Position numbers and translations under genes: made by a program. A stretch of DNA of 64,000 nucleotides, taken from Agelas oroides. Lineage: Eukaryota > Porifera > Demospongiae > Agelasida > Agelasidae. Below are positions 11,101-20,800 of this stretch, one piece after another (position 1 is the first letter of the stretch; every line of letters begins with the position of its first letter). The stretch is from positions 1,678,388 through 1,742,387 of the forward strand of contig OX422196.1 in the NCBI GenBank assembly GCA_949130485.1. Direction: 5' to 3'. The notes below the pieces were generated by a model. It was not told where the DNA came from and did not search any database. It saw only the letters and a program-made list of their open reading frames with translations.

Positions 11101-11623
11101 CCTCAAGTCTGAACACAGGGGGTGAGGAAGGTCGTTTCAATTTGACGATGGCTTTGCACGCCTGTCCCAAGTACATGGACACACACCATAGGATGACCAC
11201 ATGTCGTGCAATGAGGCTGTCCACGTTCCAAAACATGAAGGGGAGGAAGGTAATGTAGAAAGGTTCATATCCAAGTTCTGTTGCCAGACGAAAGTAGATA
11301 TCCACCAGAGGGATGCTTTCAACGATGACAACATCAGTCTCTGCTGGTGCACCATTGCTGTTGCTAGGCGAAGGAGAGAGGCTTGCACGTTTCAATTTCC
11401 GTCTCACCTTCACAGCAGATAGCCATTCAAGTGTACCATTCATTGGCCTTCCGTTTCTAATAGGTCCACCATTTGGAGAGCTGCACTCATCACTGCTTGA
11501 TAACTCCGCTTTGGATTCTGCAGGTGGTACCGCGACTTGTCGCACACCAAACTTCTCCTGGATTCCACGAACCACGTATGGGTCTCCTAAATAGTCAATA
11601 GCACGCTTAAGTGTGTTGCCCAT
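8128..11623 (-). CDS. SGPP1: Sphingosine-1-phosphate phosphatase
   Basis: This integral ER membrane PAP2-family enzyme removes phosphate from sphingosine 1-phosphate. Exons on the minus strand: 11623-10997, 10431-10342, 8955-8795, 8530-8128; total 1281 nt, 426 aa. All three PAP2 motifs are visible: KLKRPSSPP (motif 1), FGFPSTHA (motif 2) and SRIYLGVHTVLD (motif 3), whose last Asp is the first codon of exon 3. Several hydrophobic segments follow, with RGDTAAIWG and VELPYKIITY as in human SGPP1/2. Intron 3 is GC-AG (ACAG|GCAAGT). The true ATG is at 11623; the open frame extends one codon upstream only by an in-frame GTG. Exon 2 is preceded by a CA repeat that serves as the acceptor tract. The gene is divergent from CCT4. 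SGPP1 versus SGPP2 cannot be decided here. Confidence 0.92.
9113..9782. repeat. 37-bp satellite array in SGPP intron 2
   Basis: About 18 copies of a 37-bp unit containing AGTCCAACAAAGCTTGTTAG and TAGATCTG. Copies differ almost only at one T/C position (CTGTTAG versus CTGTCAG), so the array is very homogeneous and probably young. It includes HindIII-like AAGCTT and BglII-like AGATCT sites in each unit. Confidence 0.95.
10110..10198. mobile_element. TAGCCTCG foldback MITE with 9-bp target duplication
   Basis: Starts TAGCCTCGTTCCCAGGC and ends with its reverse complement. The 9-bp repeat CACATGAAC flanks it at 10101-10109 and 10199-10207. Its loop side carries CTGCAAGCGACGGAAAGC, which recurs in the copy at 29384. 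Confidence 0.85.
10433..10502. repeat. GT/CA microsatellite at SGPP exon 2 acceptor
   Basis: Interrupted (GT)n on the plus strand. On the gene strand it reads (CA)n and ends directly in the ..CACAG acceptor of exon 2 (first exon base 10431), so the microsatellite occupies the place of the pyrimidine tract. Confidence 0.9.
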
Positions 11624-11825
11624 CACTTACGTTCAGACTACCTGCAGACTGCCATTGGCTGGGTGCCGGTACTCGACTCGACTGTCGGCGCGGCCTCGCC
11701 CTTTTTTTGCAACTTCAAAATTATTAATTTGACGGATAATTAGGCCAAAGCAAGCATGCTCCACTGCGCATGCTCAGTTCAGTTGCAGTGCACGTGTAGT
11801 ACAGTGTTGTGTGAAAGTGAAGTTG
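11624..11825. promoter_or_regulatory. Bidirectional SGPP/CCT4 promoter
   Basis: Only 202 bp separate the two divergent ATGs. The interval contains a CCAAT-type element (CCATTGGC near 11651), a partial NRF-1-like site (TGCGCATGCTC near 11765) and a CACGTG E-box near 11791. No TATA box stands out. Transcription start sites are not determined. Confidence 0.6.
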
Positions 11826-14800
11826 ATGATGGCTTCAAATGGAGACAATTTTAGAAGAGGTGTCTTTAAAGACAAGGGAAAGCCAACAGAAGTCCGACTC
11901 AGCAATATAACTGCGGCCAAAGGTATGCTTACACATTTAATACAGCAGGCTTAGTTGTTTGTATATTTATAGCTTTAGTTTTATTTTCCATGTGCTGCAG
12001 CTGTTGCGGATGCAATCAGAACAAGTCTTGGCCCTCGGGGCATGGATAAAATGGTCAGTAATAAGTATACAACAAGCACTCTCTAACCCCCTCCCTCCTC
12101 CACTTTCGCCATTTATTCTCATTTACAGTTTGTTCCTATGACAACCACAACAACACACGGTCTAATTGGCTTTTTTGTTAAATCCTTCAGTTAGTGTGCT
12201 AAGTTAGCCTCGTACCCAGGCCACGTGGGAGGAGGGAAAAGTGGCCTGGGTACGAGGCTAGTGCTAAGTAAGAAAAAGAATGATTGTGTATTATGTGCAT
12301 CACGTGACCTGATTGTGTATTATGTGCATCACGTGACCACACCGATGATTGTGTATTATGTGCATCACGTGACCACACGGATGATTGTGTATTATGTGCA
12401 TCACGTGACCACACGGATGATTGTGTATTATGTGCATCACGTGACCTGATTGTGTATTATGTGCATCACGTGACCACACCGATGATTGTGTATTATGTGC
12501 ATCACGTGACCACACGGATGATTGTGTATTATGTGCATCACGTGACCACACGGATGATTGTGTATTATGTGCATCACGTGACCTGATTGTGTATTATGTG
12601 CATCACGTGACCACACGGATGATTGTGTATTATGTGCATCACGTGACCACACGGATGATTGTGTATTATGTGCATCACGTGACCTGATTGTGTATTATGT
12701 GCATCACGTGACCACACGGATGACATCATATACTCACAGGCTGGATCAGAATTGTTAAGTCTCTTGTCAGACCATGTGTAAGGGTTCCCCTTTCTAGTGT
12801 TGGCAACAACACTACCCCCATGGTCAGCTCCACCATCCCAGTTTGGGCACGTGATTAGTTAGTATTATAGAACTGGGACGGATGAGTGGCCTAGGAATGA
12901 GGCTAGTTAGCTGCTTATCACTTCCTAGGCCATGTAGGAGGAGGAAAAGCAGTCTGGGAATGAGACTAGCATGCTAATTGTACTCTTCCTTTTCACCAGA
13001 TCCAGAGCGAGAAGGGTGATGTCACAATTACCAATGATGGAGCCACCATTCTCAAGCAGATGCAAGTGCTTCACCCTGTTGCTAGAATGGTGAGTAAATA
13101 ATAAGGAGTTCAATCCTATTTGCTCATGTAGATACTCGATAGCGAATGTGTGTTGTCATGAATCAATGATCAGTACAACTGACTGAATAACGTAAGGTCA
13201 TCAATTAAATGTGATTGAATGGATGACGTAATGCAAGTGAATAAATGACTTAGGCTAATAGTTATGTTCAATGTTCTCTTCTATCTCCCCCCAAGTCTTT
13301 AACATATTGGTATGTTCATATCCCAAATGGTTGAAGGCTGATTTTCATCACATTAGCCGGTCGGGGGGCTTCGTGATTCTGGTGGATCGCCTCAATGGTC
13401 TTGGTTCTGGGCTCGGATTCACTGTGAGTGTGGGTTCCAGTGTAGGTGTAGTCTCGAATGAGGGTTGAGTACGACACATGTCTGGCGGGGAAGTGATTGG
13501 TGATGGCGGAGAGGTACCGACTCCCATGTCAGACCTGGCTGGTGTTGCGGGGGAAGTCTTATCTGCTCTGCTGCGTGAGGATTCAGAATTGGTTGGAGTG
13601 GGGTTCAGGGCGGATGGCAATGGCGACATGGCAGTGTCATCATGATCAGGGGGTGGATTTGGAGGGAGGCAGGCAATATCCTCTATAATGGACCTTCGTT
13701 TGGGCGGTTGGTACATGGGGATGAATTTCCTGAGGAATTTTCTGTTCCTGAGTGTCTGCCTTCCTGATCCGTCTATTTTGATGAGGTACTGGTGGAATTG
13801 GCGTACCTCGATGACTATGCCAGTCCGGTCCCATTTGTTTGGGTGAGGGCCAGTTTGGTTCTGGATCCGCACTCGGTCACCAACTTGGAGTGGGGGTAGG
13901 GTCTTGGTATGTTCGCTCCATTTCTCTTGGTGCCGCATGTGGCGGTGTCTTAATGCCTCTTCTCGTAGTTGTAGGGATTCCCTCCATGTTGTGTGTGGAT
14001 GGTATTTCCCAGGTAGGATGGGAATGAGGTCCTTGACTGGTCTACTGAATACGCACATGGCTGGGGACATCTTTGTGGTAGGGTCCGGGGTGTTCCGGTA
14101 TTGGAGAATCGCTGCCTGGAATGCATCGATGTTGATGGCACCATCCTTCCCAACATTGCCAGTGATTAGTCTTTTTACAGTTTTGACTCCCACCTCAGCT
14201 CTGCAGTTGCTGTGTGGGAATGCTACGGAGCTCAGGCGGTGGTGTACTCCCCATTGGTATAGAAATTCTCTGGTTGCGTGGGATACAAACTCAGGTCCGC
14301 CATCCAATGAGAGTTCGTCTGGGATGCCGTAGGTGGCAAAGGTGTGTCGTAGAGTTTTAATCAGTCCTGTGGCGCCTTCTTCAGCTCTCTCCACTATGGG
14401 CCAGTTAGAGTAACGGTCAACAATGACAAGGTAAGTGTGACCTTGGTAGTGGAAGTAGTCTGCACATACGCACTGGAACGGGTACTCTGGTAGAGTGGGA
14501 GGTGTGGGTGGTAGAGCTGCTTGGGATGGGGCCATCCTGTTGCAGTGCTGGCAATTTGCTCTGGTGGCCTGTATGTCGTTCGTGATGCCAGGCCAGAAGA
14601 TTGATGCTTCTGCTTTTGCTGTCATTGCCAAGGTGCCCTGATGGGCAGCATGTAAGGCAGAGAGGCAGGTCGGTCTCAGTGAGGATGGAATGACAATGCG
14701 GTCCTTGTAGATGACAACGCCATCACTGCTGTATAGGTGCTTCCTGAACTGGTGGTATTCTCTGATTGGTGGGGGGAGTTGGTGTTTGAACTCAGGAAAT

Positions 14801-17800
14801 CCATCTTCGATGGCAGAGAGAAGGAGGAGCATGTTCTCGTCGGATGATGTGGTGATTTGAACCTGCTCCCAGTCGACGATGTGTGTGGAGTGTAGGGTGG
14901 ATATGAATGACTCCTGGAGTTGATTTTCCATTCTGATGGCATGTAGCTGGTCGTCAGTGCATACGCCAGCTATGAGGTTGGTGGGGATGGTGGGAGGCGG
15001 AATGGTGGTGCTGTCTCAGATGTGGTGTACATCGTCACTGAGGACCATTTTTGGCGGCTGGGTATCACCAGTGGGGTGTCTTGACAGGGTGTCAGGGGCC
15101 TTGTTTTTGACGCCTGGTATGTGGACCATTTTGAAGCGATACCGTAAAGTTTTCTCCTTTAGGTTCCTCAGTCTGGTGTTGCTAATGTTGTTGAGAGATC
15201 TGTCACCGAATATCTTAAGGAGTGGTTGATGGTCTACAGCAACAGTCAGGTTCTTACATCCCAGGACGAAGTGTCTTGCCTTGTCCAGGGCATCTGCAAC
15301 TGCTAGCGCCTCTCCTTCGATTGGGGCATATCTGGATTCAGCAGCGTGTGTGAATCTGCTTCCCACCAGGGTGATCTTCCATCCTTGTTTGCAGCAGAAG
15401 AGGTCGTTGGAGGGACATGAGCAGTGCTTCTGGAACAACCAGTAACCAATGCCTTGTTTCGACCAGTCCGTGGCCAGGCATGTGGGCTTGGTCTTGTCGA
15501 AGATTTTGACTCCATTTTGGGTTTCGTTGATGATGGTGAGTTTCGACTGTTCAAAGGCTTGCTGGAGCTTTTCATCCCAGTGAAACGAGTTGCTGGGTTT
15601 GAGTAGTTCCCGGAAGGGTAGCATCGTGTCAGCCATGCTGAATGCATATGATACCTGATTGACCAAGCCGAACCAGGATCTTATGTCTGTCAGGCTCTGT
15701 GGAATGGGGAAGTCGGTGATGGCCCTGATGTACCTCTTGCATGGACGTACGGTGTCATTGGTAATTTCGAAGCCTGCGAATTCGACCTCGTCTTGAGCAA
15801 AGTGAAACTTCTCCGGGTTGAGGGTGATCCCATGTCTACCGCAGATGTCCAGCCAGTTTGCGGCTTGGAAGAAGCTCTCTTCAATCGTGTCGGACCATAA
15901 TAGGGTATCGTCCACGCATTTGGTTTTGTTGGTGATGTAAGAAGTGATTTCGTCGTACCTTCTGGTGTATCCATCGCCTGAGGCGATGTAGCCTTGAGGG
16001 GCCGTGCGATATCTGTAGCGGCCCCAAGGGGTGATAAACGTGGTGTAGTGTCGGTCGTCGGGGTGGAGTGGTACGCTGTGGTAACCGTTCCATGCGTCGA
16101 AGACGGTTTTCTTCTTCCCTTGAGGGACCGATCTTGCCTGGTGGAAGGGTGACTGGGTGTGATGTGTTTCTCTGGTGGCATGGCGGTTGAGGGGTTGGAA
16201 GTCGATTGTTCTTCTGGGTGTGCCGTTCTGTTTGGCACAGATGACCATGCGATGGCACCATGTTACTGGTTCTCCAATTGGAACGGGTTCAAGGACCCCC
16301 AGTCTCACATCTCTGTCCAGGCCGGTTTTGATGGCATCTTGCCAGTGGAGGGGTACTGGTATGGGTGAGTGGTGTGCAACGGGGGTGGCGTTTGGGTCAA
16401 TCATCAGTCTCATAGGTGGGCTATCCATTAGTGGCAGTGCTTGATGCTCGCAGGTGTTGAATGTGCTGGAGGCGTAGTGATCCAGGAGGTATTGCTGGAG
16501 TTTCTCCCTGTTGGCTTCTGTGGCTGGGAATGGTAGGGGGGTGGGGATCGGAGGTGGCTTTGTCCGTTTGGGGCACTGGCATTCCTGTTGTGGCAGGGAC
16601 GCATCTGTGGTACCAATGGGGTTGGCAGATTCGGTTTCTCCAGCTTCACCTATTGTAGGGAATGTGTTTAGGATGATTCCTAAGTCTACGCATGCTTCCC
16701 TGCTGAGGAATAGCTTGTCCATGTTGTCTGTTACGTAGACCATTTGCCTGGTGGACCGTTCCTCTCCTTCATTGCTCTTTCCCGATAATCCCAGTATGGC
16801 AGCGCCCAAGATACGAATGTTGTCATTGTTTGCCGCCTGCATTTTGATGTTGACAGGGATTAGGTCCTTAACAGAGATGCCAAGTTTCTTGACGACTTTG
16901 AGGCCAGCTAAGCAGCTCTGGCAGCCTGTGTCAGCCATAGCACTGACGAAGGATCGCGCTTGCGGTACTCTGAAGGGGAACCCAAAGTGGTCGTAATCTT
17001 CCCGTCGGACATTCACCTGTAGCCTGGCGTATGGTTGGGATTTAGAACGTCTCCTTAACCACGCCTTCGTGAACTTGTCGAAAACGTGGTGGTCCACACT
17101 GGCGATTTTGGTGCTGTCCAGATCCGTCGATGTGATTGGGCAGAGTGTGTCGGATATTGCATCCTCGTGTTCAGGGCTCTTAGCTGGCTTTGCTCCATGC
17201 TTGCCCCTGCACATTTTCTCGAAGTGGTGGTCTTTGTTGCAGTAGTTGCACTTGATGCCAAAGGCTGGGCATTCCTTCCTCCTGACTCTTGTCGGGGGAT
17301 TTCGCCCATGCCCCTTGGTCCCACAGTATGTGCAGGTTTCTTGATCCTTGGGTGGAGTCTTTTTCTGCTTCCAATAGGAGCTTCCGGCCACTGCGTCTGT
17401 TGCCTGGGGTAGCAGCAGGCGGGATGCCGACCGCCTCCCGGCCTCCTTTGCCTCGACGAACCTGAGGACCTGTTCCAATGTCATGTCCTGGTTCTTGTCC
17501 CCCAGTAGATCCATCTGGATCTCGCTGTCTTCCGGGCCTCTGCATAGCACGTCTTTGACTATTGCTTCAGTGTAGTCAACGGTGGCATCGCAATTCGGGC
17601 ATTGTTGTGTGAACTTGCAGACACTTGCCTGCCCCCTTAACCTGGCCCCGAAGGCACGTACTGGCTCGTCGCGGTCTTGTCTCATGTTATGTAGGCTCAC
17701 CCTTGCTACCATAGTATTTTCCTCCCTTATGGCTAGGGTTTTTATGGCTTTAAATACCTGGTCCTCGGTCATCCCGGTGAGGGTGCCTCCGGCGTTTCTG

Positions 17801-20800
17801 GTGAGGTCCTTGCGAAGTTGTTCATCACAGCATTCTAATAGTTGGATGACCCTGTCAGTCCCCTCAAGCTTGGTTGCCCTTACGTAGTCGCCCCATCTCG
17901 ACTTAAAGTACAGCCAGTCCTCAGTCGTGCCAGCCGATGATATGCTTGGTCTTTTCACTTTCTCGACCCTCGCTGCTTGCGTCGGTTGGCTAGGCGTTTG
18001 GTGGCTGGTTGCATGGGTCGTAATGAGTGCAGCTGCGATCACCGCGTCTACGTCGGGTGTTTCGTAATCGCAGCCTTCTATCGGGCACTTGACCACCGGC
18101 ATCTTTGGGCCACGCGGTGGTGCTCTCTAATTGGAAGGCCTCCTCTCTACCGTCGTCTCCTGCTCCGATCGTGGTGAGGCGGCCGCTTCTCAGTGCCCAG
18201 GTGAGTTGTACTGATCATAAATAATAAGGAGTTCAATCCTATTTGCTCATGTAGATACTCGATAGCGAATGTGTGTTGTCATGAATCAATGATCAGTACA
18301 ACTGACTGAATAACGTAAGGTCATCAATTAAATGTGATTGAATGGATGACGTAATGCAAGTGAATAAATGACTTAGGCTAATAGTTATGTTCAATGTTCT
18401 CTAGTGAGGACTGGTCATGAAGCTTCTAAGATGGCCTAGTGATGGCAGTGTGGGTGGGTTCCTAACACTAGACCTAACCCTCCCCTTCCCTCCCCTCCCC
18501 TTCCCTCCCCTCCCCTCCCCTCCCCTTCCCTCCCCTCCCCTCCCCTTCCCTCCCCTCCCCTCCCCTTCCCTCCCCTCCCCTCCCCTCCCCTTCCCTCCCC
18601 TCCCCTCCCCTCTCCCCTCCCCTCTCCCCTCCCCTCTCCCCTCCCCTCTCCCCTCCCCTCCCCTCTCCCCTCCCCTCTCCCCTCCCCTCCCCTCCCCTCT
18701 CCCCTCCCCTCCCCTCCCCTCCCCTCTCCCCTCCCCTCCCCTCCCCTCCCCTCTCCCCTCCCCTCCCCTCCCCTCCCCTCCCCTCCCCTCTCCCCTCCCC
18801 TCTCCCCTCCCCTCCCCTCCCCTCCCCTCCCCTCCTTCTTGGTAGCTGGTGGAGCTCTCTAAGGCCCAGGACATTGAGGCTGGAGACGGTACCACCACAG
18901 TGGTCATACTGGCTGGGAGTCTGCTCACAGCTAGTCAGAAGCTGCTGACAAAAGGTGCACACATTTTCGCAGTCGATCAGGAGGTTTTCTAGTGTCCGCA
19001 CGTGAGGAAAATAACTGGAATCAGTAGGCTGCCATTGTGTGGACAATAGGTGCATGTATGTCTCGTGCACGTAGTGGGAAGCTTCGTCACCAAGCCAACA
19101 GTAACCAGGGCAACAGAATATTTGAGATGACCATATTTCATGAAGGACTTGTACAGTGCATATGTACTTAGCACTCAAATGGTAATTTGGTGTGAAGTTA
19201 TGCAACACAGGTACAGCTCATTAGTGACACTTCAATTAAATTCATGGTGTATGCAGCTTTCTAGAATTAGTAGGCGTTTTCTTCTATATAGGGTTAGCTT
19301 TGTATAACCCCTTCCTATGGGATTAACAGATTCAGATTCAGATGTAAAAGGATCCTACCTGTGTGTTTGAAGTTTAGCTTGAGTTACAAGCAGCGATTTT
19401 CTTCCCAATCTTTGGCTTAGCAATCACCTTGTTGTGATGGCCTCTACCAAACTGAACTCTAGTACTGAAGGGTATCCAGTTGGCATAACCCCCATACCCC
19501 CGTCCTCCCAGGCATCCACCCAACTACCATCTCAGAGTCCTTCCAGAAGGCAGCTGACAAGGCTGTGGAGGTGTTGACAGACATGGCCACCCCAGTCACC
19601 CTTGCTGACCGAGAATCGCTGCTCAAGAGTGCCACCACGTCCCTCAACTCCAAGGTATGTCACCTGACAATGTTAACTGTGCTATCAGCTTTGCTCACAC
19701 ATGTAGTGTTGGCTGCTGTACATGTCAGTGTTAATTTTGTTCTGTCTTGTGGATGATCAACCTGCCTTTGAATCTCACCTTTCCTTGTCTTCATCCTCTT
19801 CCTCTCCTCCCTCCTCCCTTTCTGCCTTCTTTCTCTCCTCCTCTTTAGGTAGTGTCTCAGTACTCCAGTCAACTGGCCCCCATTTCAGTGGACGCAGTCA
19901 TGAAGGTCATTGACCCAGCAACAGCCACCAACGTAGACCTCAGGGACATCAAAATCGTAAAAAAGCTCGGGTAGGCTGTTCTCAAATCTAGAAGCAATCT
20001 AGAAGCAGTTCTCCCTTCTCCCACTCCCTGCTCACATTTATATTCCCTCTTTCCCTCTCTAACTCTCTTCCCCTCTCTCCCCCTTTCCCCTCTCTCCCTC
20101 TTCCCCCCTTTCTCCCCCTTTCCCCCCTTCCCCCTCTTCTCCTACTCCCCTCCTTTACAGTGGCACTGTTGAGGACACAGAACTGGTAGAGGGGCTGGTC
20201 TTGGACCAGAAAGCCTCCCATTTTGCCGGAGGGGTCACCAGGGTGGAGAAGGCAAAAATTGGACTCATTCAGTTCTGCATTTCGCCACCCAAAACTGACG
20301 TAAGCAATGCCGTTCTCTCTTCCTCAATTTTTAAGTTCACTGTTGTTCACACACGCCGCACATGCACATGCGTGCACACCCCACCCACACCCACACCCCC
20401 CCCCCCCCACACACACACACACACACACACCTCCTCCCCCAGATGGAAAATCAGGTGATTATCTCGGACTACTCTCAGATGGACCGAGTCCTTCGAGAGG
20501 AGCGGCAGTACATCCTGAACATCTGCAAGAAGATCAAGAAGGCTGGCTGCAACGTCCTGCTCATTCAGAAGTCTATCCTTAGGTGAAGGAGGGAGGCATG
20601 TGGTGGTATAGCTGAGGGGGGGGATGCTTGGAACAGAGATGCAGCTAGAGAATACTGTGGATACCCCTCCACAAAGGGAGGAAGATGCACGCTTGTGTGC
20701 AACTCGACAACACTTGCATTCTCCTCCCTCCCTTCTTTTCTCTTTCCCACTCTTTCCTGCCTCCCTTCCTCTCTCCCTCCTTCCCTTCTTTCCTCTCTTT

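Larger units (their letters stand above)
13095..18403 (-). mobile_element. Ty3/Gypsy-type LTR retrotransposon in CCT4 intron 3
   Basis: About 5.3 kb, antisense to CCT4. Order in sense: 5' LTR (18402-18218), leader, ORF1 Gag-protease-RT-RNase H (18102-15016), ORF2 integrase (14931-13348), polypurine tract, 3' LTR. The PR-RT-RH-IN order is that of Ty3/Gypsy. The LTRs are identical, so insertion is recent. A 5-bp target repeat GTGAG lies at 13090-13094 and 18404-18408; one extra base (18403) belongs to the element or is a terminal difference. The LTRs end TA...TA rather than TG...CA. The predicted primer site is self-complementary to the LTR (see findings). One in-frame TGA separates the two open frames. 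Confidence 0.95.

Noticed and set aside
12283..12723. CRISPR-like array
   Set aside because: Palindromic motif at regular spacing, but the intervening sequence is itself repeated; this is a minisatellite.
18181..18217. Ordinary tRNA primer-binding site
   Set aside because: The sequence next to the LTR starts TGATCA rather than TGG and matches no tRNA 3' end I recognise; self-complementarity to the LTR explains it better.
18401..18928. Long Gly/Glu/Arg-rich and Pro/Ser/Leu-rich open frames
   Set aside because: They are all three-frame readings of a CCCCT array in CCT4 intron 3, with no coding signal.
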